From Desulfovibrionaceae bacterium (lineage in GTDB: Bacteria; Desulfobacterota; Desulfovibrionia; Desulfovibrionales; Desulfovibrionaceae), in NCBI GenBank assembly GCA_910575755.1, contig CAJTFO010000003.1, forward strand, positions 186,001 to 250,000: a DNA stretch of 64,000 nt. Direction: 5' to 3'. The notes beneath the pieces were generated by a model that worked only from the letters and a program-made list of their open reading frames with translations, searched no databases and was not told where the DNA came from. Of this stretch, positions 36,667 to 44,389 are shown piece by piece. Within the stretch, counting starts at the first letter, position 1. Every line of letters begins with the position of its first letter. The position numbers were made by a program, and so were the translations under genes.

Positions 36667-37683
36667 TCAGGATTGCACCGCGGCAAACAATTGCAGCAGC
36701 ATGGGCGCCGTCACCAGGCAGACCGGCACAAAGCCCATCAGGGTTTGCGGCCAGTTCAGGCGCAGCGCCGCGCGGCAGCCCACCGCCATGCAGGCCAGCC
36801 CCCAGATCATGCCCGCCAGGGAACCCAGCCCCGGAATGACGCAGAGCAAGGCCGGGGCCGAACTGTAGGCCATAATCTGGAACACCAGGGGAAAGCTGGT
36901 CTGGTTCGGCGCCACAAGGCGGTAGGCCAGGTGGATCAGAGCGCTGAAAACATACAGTTGCAGAACCAGAAAAGCCGTGCGCCGCAGCAGGGCCATAGCC
37001 AGATTGGTCTGGGGAGCCAGCAGGATCAGCGCCTTTTCCAGTTGCGGATCTGTGGCCATGCTGGGTGCCATGACGGCCAGGAACATGCTGCCCCAGAAGC
37101 GTTCCACCACGGTCTGAAGCACACAGATAATGAGATAGAAACCCAGGGCCCGCAGTGGTGGGGCCTCCGCGTTGAGTGCGCCGAAAAAGCGCGGCGCGGC
37201 GAACATGACCCGCATGACCGTCTGATAAAAGGCGGCCAGCCAGCCGTCGTGTCCGGGAGCCGCGTCCCAGGGATTGATCTCAATGGAGCGCTCCCCGTCC
37301 TGCTGCTCCTCCGGTTCCATACGGGCGGCTTCACGGGCATAAGCCCGGCTGGCCGTCTGGCGCATGCTCTCTTCTTCCGGTTCCGGCTGGCCGGACGCGC
37401 CCCCTGCTCCCCGCGCGCCGCCGTTTTCCGCGGCGGCATCGGTTCCGGACGCCGCAGGTTCCGGGCTGCGGCCCGGTACAATGGCGCCGGGCGGCAGGGG
37501 GTCGTCCTGTCCGGGCGCAGAGGCACGCGCCGTCGGCGCGTCAGGGGTTTCCAGCACCCCGGCCTCGGCCGAAAAGCGGAAACGACAGGCGCATCTGGGG
37601 CAGGTGGCGATGACCGCGCGGGCGGGCAGGCGGTCGGCGGGCAGCTCTCGGCTGAAGCCGCACCGCGGGCAGGTAATATTCAC
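36667..37683 (-). CDS. Zinc-ribbon plus YIP1-like membrane protein
   Basis: A 338-residue protein. N-terminal 'ITCPRCGFSRELP' and 'VIATCPRCACRFRF' form a two-CxxC zinc-ribbon of the kind fused to membrane proteins in deltaproteobacteria (MJ0042-type). A disordered Pro/Ala/Glu-rich linker follows, then about five membrane helices with the YIP1-family spacing ('FPLVFQIMAYSSAPALLCVIPGLG'). GTG 37683 is chosen because AGGAG precedes it and the longer frame lacks one. First gene of the operon. Confidence 0.72.
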   Translation of the reverse strand: MNITCPRCGFSRELPADRLPARAVIATCPRCACRFRFSAEAGVLETPDAPTARASAPGQDDPLPPGAIVPGRSPEPAASGTDAAAENGGARGAGGASGQPEPEEESMRQTASRAYAREAARMEPEEQQDGERSIEINPWDAAPGHDGWLAAFYQTVMRVMFAAPRFFGALNAEAPPLRALGFYLIICVLQTVVERFWGSMFLAVMAPSMATDPQLEKALILLAPQTNLAMALLRRTAFLVLQLYVFSALIHLAYRLVAPNQTSFPLVFQIMAYSSAPALLCVIPGLGSLAGMIWGLACMAVGCRAALRLNWPQTLMGFVPVCLVTAPMLLQLFAAVQS

Positions 37684-37820
37684 TATGGGCTCCTCTCGCG
37701 GCGGCCGTGCTGAAGCCGGTCCGGCGCATCTCATACAGGCCCCGGTCGCATACGGCGACCGAAACTCCCTTTCTTTATTAGCCGCTGGCAAGTCCGCTGG
37801 CAAGTCCGCCCCTGACCATC

Positions 37821-37849
37821 TTGACAGATGCGGCGGGGGCAAATACAGT
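37821..37849 (+). promoter_or_regulatory. Sigma-70 promoter of the Mn-riboswitch gene
   Basis: TTGACA (37821-37826), a 17-base spacer and TACAGT (37844-37849) make a near-consensus promoter. Transcription should start at about 37856, just before the riboswitch. Confidence 0.8.
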
Positions 37850-37859
37850 AAACGTCACT

Positions 37860-37959
37860 CAAGGGGAGTAACTAGGTTCCTGGAAACCTGGGCGATATCA
37901 ACAGCATGATCTTTATTGGTCTGGTATCGCCGTCGGCCATGCCGATCAGTGAGACCTTG
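37860..37959 (+). ncRNA. yybP-ykoY manganese riboswitch
   Basis: The two conserved loops of this class are present: GGGGAGTA (37863-37870) and TGAGACCTT (37950-37958), closed by P1 CAAGG/CCTTG. A P2 extension GGCGATA/TATCGCC (37891-37897 with 37925-37931) and the CGGC-CAT-GCCG hairpin lie between them. In known members, Mn2+ docks the two loops and turns gene expression on. Confidence 0.86.
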
Positions 37960-37983
37960 GCAGCGATGCCGAGGTCTTTTTTT
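37952..37983 (+). terminator. Riboswitch-controlled terminator
   Basis: AGACCTTGGCA pairs with TGCCGAGGTCT (one G-U pair) around GCGA and ends in seven T. The stem uses the P1 3' strand of the riboswitch, so Mn-bound P1 would block it and allow read-through: a transcriptional ON switch. Confidence 0.85.
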
Positions 37984-38045
37984 GTTTCAGGATCGCCTTT
38001 GCCGTTGCGGCACCGCGCCGCGTATCTTTTGCCCAAGGAGACGCC

Positions 38046-39266
38046 ATGTCACTCCGCGCTCTGCGCCCCTATCTTCTGGCAGTTCTGCTCACTGTGCCGG
38101 GCCTGGCCCTGCGTTTCGCGCACCCGGACATTTCGCCCATCTGGATAGCCCTGCTTTCAGGCCTGGCCATTCTGGGGGCCTCCTTCCTGCTGACCTGGGC
38201 CTGCGAGGTGGCCCAGATGGACATTCCCCAGGCCGTGGCCGTGGCCGTGGTGGCCTTCATCGCGGTGCTGCCGGAATACGCCGTGGACATGTACTTTACC
38301 TGGATGGCGGGCCAGCACCCGGAAAGCGCCTATTCCCACTACGCCATAGCCAATATGACCGGAGCCAACCGACTGCTCATCGGCGTGGGCTGGTCGGCCA
38401 TCGTGCTGATCTTCGCCGGGCGCTACCATGCGTCAGTGGCCCTGCATGACGACAAACGCACGGATGTGCTCTTTCTGGGCATGGCCACCCTCTACGCCCT
38501 GCTGATCCCGCTCAAGGGATCGCTGACCTGGCTGGACGGCCTGGTCTTTCTGAGCATCTACGCCTGGTACATCTGGATCATCGCCCGCCGCCCCTGTGAA
38601 GAGGAAGAACCCGAAGGCCCGGCCGCCGTGCTGGCGCTCCTGTCCAGAAAAGCGCGGCTGCGCGCCGTGATGGGCATATTCATTTTCGCGGCCCTGGTGA
38701 TCCTCTGCAATGCCGAGCCTTTCAGCGAAAGTCTGGTGGCCAGCGGCAAGCTGCTGGGCGTCAACGAGTTTCTGCTGGTGCAATGGCTCGCGCCCATCGC
38801 CTCGGAAGCCCCGGAATTCATCGTTGCCATGATGTTCGCCTTCCGGGGCAACGCCGGTCTGGCCCTGGGCAGCCTGCTCTCTTCCAAGCTCAATCAATGG
38901 ACCCTGCTGGTGGGCATGATCCCCGGCGTATACGCGGTTTCCTCCGGCGGATTTTCCCCCTCCATAAATCTTGACAGCCACCAGTTTCAGGAAATATTAC
39001 TGACCGCCGGACAATCGCTCTTCGCGGTGGCCCTGCTGCTGGATCTGCGTCTGCGTGTGCGCGAGGCGTTCTGGCTTCTGCTGCTCTTTACGGCGCAACT
39101 GCTTTCGCCCCTGTATGACGCGCAACTGGAGGCCATGCTGGGCCTGCCCCATGATCCGTTGCGCCTGCATCACTTTTACGCCCTGGTCTATCTGGCCCTG
39201 GCCGCGGTGCTGATGCTCAAAAACTGGCGCAGGGTTCGGCAGTTGCTCATGGGCTTCAGGGTCTAG
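38046..39266 (+). CDS. CaCA-family cation exchanger, likely manganese efflux
   Basis: A 406-residue protein with about ten membrane helices and the two alpha-repeats of sodium/calcium exchangers: 'FIAVLPEYAVDMYFTW' with 'ANMTGANRLLIGVGW' and 'IASEAPEFIVAMMFAF' with 'GSLLSSKLNQWTLLVG'. The acidic residues in PEYAVD and APEF bind the cation. Family members move Ca2+, Na+ or H+; the manganese riboswitch upstream points to Mn2+ as the physiological substrate here. Cytosolic Mn relief is the likely role. AAGGAG lies before ATG 38046. Confidence 0.88.
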   Translation: MSLRALRPYLLAVLLTVPGLALRFAHPDISPIWIALLSGLAILGASFLLTWACEVAQMDIPQAVAVAVVAFIAVLPEYAVDMYFTWMAGQHPESAYSHYAIANMTGANRLLIGVGWSAIVLIFAGRYHASVALHDDKRTDVLFLGMATLYALLIPLKGSLTWLDGLVFLSIYAWYIWIIARRPCEEEEPEGPAAVLALLSRKARLRAVMGIFIFAALVILCNAEPFSESLVASGKLLGVNEFLLVQWLAPIASEAPEFIVAMMFAFRGNAGLALGSLLSSKLNQWTLLVGMIPGVYAVSSGGFSPSINLDSHQFQEILLTAGQSLFAVALLLDLRLRVREAFWLLLLFTAQLLSPLYDAQLEAMLGLPHDPLRLHHFYALVYLALAAVLMLKNWRRVRQLLMGFRV

Positions 39267-39349
39267 CGCGGATTGACTTTGAGAACCGATATCCGCAAAG
39301 TTGCAATGACCCGTTCCCAAACGCCAGAACAATGTCAAGAGGATACATC

Positions 39350-40216
39350 ATGTCTTGCGTTTTTATCAATATGGCGCGCATCCCGCTGCCGCTGGCGGGC
39401 TGCCTGCTGGCCGCGCTGCTGACCTGCGTCTGGCTCCCGGCGGTTCCATCCATATGCGCGGCGGCCGAAGAAACGCCAGAAACGCCTTCTCCGGTGGATT
39501 CCGCCACGCAGGAGGAGGAAAACAGCGCGCCTGAACAAACCGTGTACCCCGGCGTGGTCAATGAGCGCATCCAGCGCGGCGGCGACGGCAAGCCGGCAAT
39601 CAGCCTCTACTATCCGGTTCTGAATCAGGCCGTGGTGGATGCGGACATTCGCCGCTGGGCCACGGACGTGGCCGATGCCTACGAGGAGGAAGCGGGCAGG
39701 GCCGGCGACGGCCCGGACGGGGAAAAGCCAGCCAGCTACGGCATGTGGGATCTCACCGGCCTGTTTGAACTTTCGCGCCCGTGCGAGAGCGTGGTCAGCG
39801 TGACCTTTAATGTCTACAGCTATACCGGCGGCGCCCACGGCAATCTGAATATAACCTGTCTGAATTACGACCTGCGCACAGGCCGCCGCCTGAGCCTGGC
39901 GGACATGTTCAAGGATCCGGAAAAGGCCCTGCAACTGATGTCCGCATGGTCTCTGAAAGAGCTTGTCCTTGCTCTGGGAGAAGATGCCCAGGATGACATG
40001 CTGCGGGACGGCGTGGCCCCTGACCTGAACAACTTCAGCAATCTGACCCTGACGCCTCAGGGGCTGCGCATCGAATTCCAGCCCTACCAGGTCGCGCCCT
40101 GGTCCGCCGGGCCGCAGCGTGTGGACATGCCTCTGTCGGAACTGGCCGCCGCCGGTCCCGAAGCGCTGATCTGGCCGCATGCCCCGGTTTCCACTCCCCC
40201 AGCTTCCAACCAATGA
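39350..40216 (+). CDS. Secreted DUF3298-domain protein (copy 1)
   Basis: A 288-residue exported protein. Signal peptide: basic start, 'LPLAGCLLAALLTCVWLP', cleavage near 'ICAAAEE'. The mature part has 'VTFNVYSYTGGAHGNLNI', characteristic of DUF3298/PdaC-type proteins, and 'LRIEFQPYQVAPWSAGPQ' at the C-terminus. This domain is found in peptidoglycan-active or anti-sigma proteins; no catalytic role is shown. ATG 39350 is chosen because AGAGGA lies 7 bases before it. A close paralogue follows. Confidence 0.75.
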   Translation: MSCVFINMARIPLPLAGCLLAALLTCVWLPAVPSICAAAEETPETPSPVDSATQEEENSAPEQTVYPGVVNERIQRGGDGKPAISLYYPVLNQAVVDADIRRWATDVADAYEEEAGRAGDGPDGEKPASYGMWDLTGLFELSRPCESVVSVTFNVYSYTGGAHGNLNITCLNYDLRTGRRLSLADMFKDPEKALQLMSAWSLKELVLALGEDAQDDMLRDGVAPDLNNFSNLTLTPQGLRIEFQPYQVAPWSAGPQRVDMPLSELAAAGPEALIWPHAPVSTPPASNQ

Positions 40217-40221
40217 AATGC

Positions 40222-40247
40222 GTGACCCGGCCGTCCGGTCGGGTCAC
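40222..40247 (+). other. Hairpin between the two DUF3298 genes
   Basis: GTGACCCGGCC pairs with GGTCGGGTCAC (one mismatch) around GTCC. It separates the paralogues and argues that the second gene starts at 40270 rather than at the overlapping ATG 40213. No T-run, so attenuation or mRNA processing is more likely than termination. Confidence 0.5.
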
Positions 40248-40269
40248 GCCCTGTGACAAGGCCATTTTC

Positions 40270-41112
40270 ATGCCTCGTGTATGCTGCTGCCTTCTGGCGG
40301 CTTTGCTTTTCTGGCTGCCGACGACCACGGTCTGGCCCCTGCCCGCCACTTCCCTGCCCCCGGTCGACACGCCAGCGCCCGATGACGCCAGCGGCAAAGA
40401 GGCGGCCACCGCTGAAATTTCCGGCTCACGACGGCCGGGCGTCATTGAGCATCTGCTTCAGCGGCCTCTGCCGGACACCCCGGCAAAGCACGGCGGCAAG
40501 GCCGAAATCAGCATCAATTATCCTTCAGTGGGCAATGCTGACATTGACGCGGATATCCGCCAATGGGTCACGGGCATCGCCGACGCCTTTGAGGCACACC
40601 TGGACATCAGCGTGTCCGACCTGTCCGCCCCTGGGGGCGGCCACACGAACCCTGCCTTCCAATTGCTGGGATCCTACAGCCTGACCAGGCCGTCCGACGC
40701 GGCGGTAAGCATCACCTTTGAAATCTGGAACTACACCGGCGGCGCGGGCAATCTGGACATCATGACGCTCAATTACAGCCTGATCACAGGCCAGCGGCTC
40801 GGCCTGGTGGACCTGTTTGAAGCGCCGGAAACCGCCCTCAACCTGATGTCCGCCTGGTCCCGTCAGGAGCTGGCGCGCCGTTTCGGCGGCCGCCTGACCC
40901 AGATGCTCAAGGATGGCGCAGCCCCCCTGGTGGAGAATTTTTCCAGCCTGACCCTCACGCCTGAAGGCATCCGCATCAACTTTCAGCCCTATCAGGTCGC
41001 TCCCGCAGCCGCCGGAGCGCAAAAGGTGGACATGCCCCTGGAAGAACTGCTCCAGGCCCGTCCGCTGCTGACCCTCTGGAATCGCCAGGAAAATGAGGAG
41101 CGCCGCTTTTGA
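40270..41112 (+). CDS. Secreted DUF3298-domain protein (copy 2, altered C-terminus)
   Basis: A 280-residue paralogue of the preceding protein, with signal peptide 'MPRVCCCLLAALLFWLP' and 'ITFEIWNYTGGAGNLDI' matching the DUF3298 core of copy 1, but lacking the His in 'GGAHGN'. The last residues differ from the expected end: the reading frame continues to 'NEERRF' and stops at TGA 41110 because the original stop has changed in a tandem duplication. ATG 40270 lies after the hairpin; an overlapping start at 40213 is possible. Confidence 0.7.
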   Translation: MPRVCCCLLAALLFWLPTTTVWPLPATSLPPVDTPAPDDASGKEAATAEISGSRRPGVIEHLLQRPLPDTPAKHGGKAEISINYPSVGNADIDADIRQWVTGIADAFEAHLDISVSDLSAPGGGHTNPAFQLLGSYSLTRPSDAAVSITFEIWNYTGGAGNLDIMTLNYSLITGQRLGLVDLFEAPETALNLMSAWSRQELARRFGGRLTQMLKDGAAPLVENFSSLTLTPEGIRINFQPYQVAPAAAGAQKVDMPLEELLQARPLLTLWNRQENEERRF

Positions 41113-41318
41113 AAAGGATGGCGCAGCCCCCCTGGTGGAGAACTTTTCCAGCCTGACCCTCACGCCTGAAGGCATCCGCATCAACTTTCAGCCCTATCAG
41201 GTCGCTCCCGCAGCCGTCGGAGCGCAAAAGGTGGACATGCCCCTGGAAGAACTGCTCCAGGCCCGTCCGCTGCTGACCCTCTGGAATCGCCAGGAAAATT
41301 AACAGCGCCGCTTTTGAA
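40909..41318 (+). repeat. Tandem 205-bp duplication of the gene 3' end
   Basis: Bases 40909-41113 and 41114-41318 are near-identical direct repeats (only a few differences: one in the codon for F/S region, one in 'AAAG/AAVG', and the stop GAGG versus TAAC). The second copy keeps the original stop after 'NRQEN'. The period is not a multiple of three, so the second copy is not read in frame with the first. Confidence 0.92.
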
Positions 41319-41355
41319 ATGGGAAATTTCAAAAGCAAAATGCTCTACAGAGTGA

Positions 41356-41412
41356 GCGGGCATACATTTTTGCGTATGCCCGCCGAGGCTGCTGACCTTT
41401 GTCAGCAGCCTC
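41356..41412. other. Two adjacent hairpins after the DUF3298 genes
   Basis: GCGGGCATAC with GTATGCCCGC (41356-41383, T5 in the loop) and GAGGCTGCTGAC with GTCAGCAGCCTC (41385-41412, loop CTTT). They lie between the tandem duplication and the convergent chemotaxis gene and may terminate transcription from both sides, though no T-run follows. Confidence 0.45.
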
Positions 41413-41515
41413 GGAAATCAGAAGCAGTTCGCGGCTTCGCCGCGCCGCAAGCGACTGGGTTGCGTGCCTTTCAAGCCGCGCAAAGCGGGCTTTGCCTCAC
41501 TCTGGCTGTTGACGC

Positions 41516-43543
41516 TTAGCCCTTCTTCATATTGTCGATCAGGCCGGTCAGGGCCCGCGCCTGCTCCGCCAGTTCCGCCACCGCGCCGGCGGCTTCGCGC
41601 ATGGCCTGCGAGGTGTCCCCGGCAATGGCGTTGACCTGGATAATGGAATTGTTGACTTCCTCGCTGGAGGCGGACTGCTGCTCTGAAGCTGTGGCGATGG
41701 CCCGCACCTGATCGGCTGTGGAATCGGCCATGGCAACGATCTGTTGCAGGGCCTCGCCGGATTTGCCGGCGAATTCCGTGGCCTCGCCGATAATCCGCAC
41801 AGCCTCCTCAACCTGCTCCGCACTCTGGCCGGCGCTCTGCTGGATGGCCAGAATGGCATTGCCCACATCATGGGTGGAGGCCATGGTTTTTTCGGCCAGC
41901 TTGCGCACCTCGTCGGCCACCACGGCGAAGCCGCGTCCGGCTTCGCCGGCGCGGGCCGCTTCAATGGCCGCATTGAGGGCCAGCAGGTTGGTCTGGTCCG
42001 CGATGTCTGAAATCACGCCCATGATCCGGTCAATGGCCTGGGCCTGCTCCGCCAGCGTCTGCATGTCTTCCTTGAGCTTCAGGGATTGTTTTTCCACCCG
42101 GCGGATGCTGTCCACGGCGTGGGAAACCACCCGCGCTCCGTCCTCGGCCTTCTGCCGCGTGGCTGCGGACATCTCCGAAGCGGCCCCCGCATTTCGGGCC
42201 ACTTCGGCCACGGTGGAATTCATTTCCTCCATGGCTGTGGCGGTTTCCTTCATCCGGGAGGCCTGTTCCGCCGCGCCGCGTTCGGATTTTTCAATCTGGA
42301 CGGAGAGTCCGGCGGCCACGGCGCTGACCACGCCCGCCACGCCTTCCAACTGCCCGGCGGCGGCCAGCATGCCTTCGCGCCGGGCGCTTTCGGCCTTGTG
42401 GCGGGCCTCTTCTGCCATGCTCATGGCTTCCTGAGCCTTGGCGGTTTCCTGTCGGGCCAGAGCCGACTGCTCCCCGGCCTCGGCGATGCGGGTTTTGAGT
42501 GTTTTCACCATGGTGTGCAGGGCCCCGGCCAGTCTGCCGGTTTCATCCTGCGCCCGCACAGAAAGCGACGCGTCCAGATCCCCGCCGGCCACGGCCTCGG
42601 CATAGGCGGTGATGCGCTTGACGGGGGAGGCCAGCAACCTGCCCATGACAAAGGCAACCAGCGCCAGCGCCAGGGTAATGCCCGCGGCGGCCAGCAAAGC
42701 ATTGCGCAAGGCCTCCTGCCGCACCTGAATCACATGATCCAGCGGCTGGCCGGTAAACCACATGCCCACGGGCTTGCCCGCCATGTTCAGGATAGGCCAG
42801 TAGACCACGCTGAAGGGCTTGCCCAGAAGTTGCAGACGGCCGGAAACGGTTTCGCCGCGTTGCAGCACGGCCTCGGACACGGCGGCATTTTGCAGCCGTG
42901 TGCCGATCAGGCGCTTGCCGTCCTGCATCAGGGTGGTCATGGCGCGCACATCGCCCCTGAAAATGGTGGATTCCAGCCCGGTATCCTGCTTCAGCTTGTC
43001 CACATAGGCTTCGCTGATCAGGGAAATGCCGATGCCCACGGTGCCCGCCACCTTGCCGTCACGCATCAGGGGCGCCCCGGCGCGCAGGGAAACCGGCACC
43101 ACAGTGCCGGCCACGATGCCCGCTACGGATTTTCCCTGACGGCCCGCGCTCACGGTTTCCTGATTGTTGACGTCGTCGCCGTATTTCGCAGAATGGCCCC
43201 GGGCCACCACCATGCCCTTCTCATCGGTGATGGTGATGAACTCCGCTCCCGCCAGTTCCATCAATGCCTTGCCTATGGCGGCGGCAGCGGCGTGATCGCG
43301 CCGAGCCACAGCCTCAATCAGATCTGGATTTTCGGCTATCAGCCTGGCTTCTTTCAGAAATTTTTCAGTGTTGGCATTGTAGGCGGCGTCCGTGGCCGCC
43401 TTGGCCAGTTGCGTCGTGCCTTCTATGCTGGCGTCCAGGGGAGGTTCCAGAAGGCGCATGGTTGTCAGAAGGACTGCCGTGCAGGACAGGGCCACGGCCA
43501 CGACCACAAATGTGATGATCTTTCCCGCGATTGATAAGCGCAT
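41516..43543 (-). CDS. Methyl-accepting chemotaxis protein
   Basis: A 675-residue transmembrane receptor. TM1 is at about residues 8-30, a periplasmic sensory domain (Cache-like, single) spans about 35-300, TM2 is at about 305-325, then HAMP. The signalling domain has the invariant tip '[32 protein letters not shown]' (residues about 520-550), which binds CheA and CheW. ATG 43543 is chosen because a good GAGGA lies before it and the protein starts with its first helix. Ligand unknown. Confidence 0.9.
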   Translation of the reverse strand: MRLSIAGKIITFVVVAVALSCTAVLLTTMRLLEPPLDASIEGTTQLAKAATDAAYNANTEKFLKEARLIAENPDLIEAVARRDHAAAAAIGKALMELAGAEFITITDEKGMVVARGHSAKYGDDVNNQETVSAGRQGKSVAGIVAGTVVPVSLRAGAPLMRDGKVAGTVGIGISLISEAYVDKLKQDTGLESTIFRGDVRAMTTLMQDGKRLIGTRLQNAAVSEAVLQRGETVSGRLQLLGKPFSVVYWPILNMAGKPVGMWFTGQPLDHVIQVRQEALRNALLAAAGITLALALVAFVMGRLLASPVKRITAYAEAVAGGDLDASLSVRAQDETGRLAGALHTMVKTLKTRIAEAGEQSALARQETAKAQEAMSMAEEARHKAESARREGMLAAAGQLEGVAGVVSAVAAGLSVQIEKSERGAAEQASRMKETATAMEEMNSTVAEVARNAGAASEMSAATRQKAEDGARVVSHAVDSIRRVEKQSLKLKEDMQTLAEQAQAIDRIMGVISDIADQTNLLALNAAIEAARAGEAGRGFAVVADEVRKLAEKTMASTHDVGNAILAIQQSAGQSAEQVEEAVRIIGEATEFAGKSGEALQQIVAMADSTADQVRAIATASEQQSASSEEVNNSIIQVNAIAGDTSQAMREAAGAVAELAEQARALTGLIDNMKKG

Positions 43544-43691
43544 ACCTTTCCTCGCTGCCGGGGCGAACAGCCCCCGACGCGCAAAGCATCCGCCAGGCCG
43601 ATCTGCCGCACTCCCCAAACATTTTTTGGGACTGTACACCCAACCATTATCAGACAATCTCATCTGTATATCGGCAACTATGACGATTGCC

Positions 43692-43934
43692 TTAGAGCAT
43701 TTGTCTTCGGAGCGCCGGCAAAAGGCGCTGCCCATTCCGCCCCTGGCATGCCTGCCCACAGACGCTGCGGCCGCCCCAAACAAAAAGGCCCGAACCGTTC
43801 AGGGTGACCTTGCCGGGATTTGCCCTGGCGTAGTCCACCATATCGAACACAGTACGGTAGAGCAGATACAGAAAACCGATGCAGGCAAAGACGACAAGCG
43901 CCCGCCTGAGCACGCCCACAGGGGTGACGGGCAT
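43692..43934 (-). pseudogene. Probable frameshifted small membrane protein
   Basis: An 80-residue frame has a strong hydrophobic helix ('RRALVVFACIGFLYLLYRTVF') then '[14 protein letters not shown]'. Another minus-strand frame overlapping it upstream has 'SLSPSFFVYGWLTSS' and 'ALCALAVLYIAHL', which reads like the missing first helix. Joining the two frames near 43950-43980 would give one two-helix protein. This suggests a frameshift or a sequence error. No family is recognised. Confidence 0.35.
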
Positions 43935-44123
43935 GGGCAGGGCTATGAGCGATGCCGCTGTCAGATAGATGAGCGATATACAGCACCGCGAGAGCGCACA
44001 GCGCGCCCCGTGAGGAGGTTAGCCAACCGTAAACGAAAAAGGAGGGGGAAAGACTTTTCTGACCGACTTTGGACGCCTTCGGACATGCCGGGCTGTCTTC
44101 GGACGTGTGCGGATTGCTCATCA

Positions 44124-44301
44124 ACAGACGCACTGTCGGTGAATGTTTTGTTTTCAATATCCGTAAAGGCAGTTTTTGGCAAGCATGCCATTCGGTGTGG
44201 AATTCTTACCGTCGCTCTTATTTTGTAAATATAATATAAAATCACATAGTTATAATAATCTCCCTTAATTTTGAGCCTGAAAAAATCGACAGTGCGTCTG
44301 T
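44124..44301. repeat. 15-bp inverted repeat flanking an AT-rich promoter-like segment
   Basis: ACAGACGCACTGTCG (44124-44138) is repeated in perfect inverse at 44287-44301. Each arm is itself a partial dyad (ACAG...CTGT). The segment between is AT-rich with promoter-like elements. This arrangement could be a site-specific inversion region or simply a long stem. Confidence 0.65.
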
Positions 44302-44389
44302 CAAGGACGGGATCAGGAGCAACGGGCTGGCCCTGCCTCCGAAAACAAACTCCGTCGTCTTTCTTTGTATATTTACAAGAAAGAGCAAC

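Larger units (their letters stand above)
43544..44389. other. Intergenic region before the glycan island
   Basis: About 850 bases. A damaged minus-strand membrane-protein frame lies at 43692-44157 (listed separately). A 15-bp inverted repeat (44124-44138 and 44287-44301) bounds an AT-rich stretch with TATAAT-like sequences on both strands (44220-44265), which probably holds the promoter for the glycan island. No terminator is clear. Confidence 0.55.
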
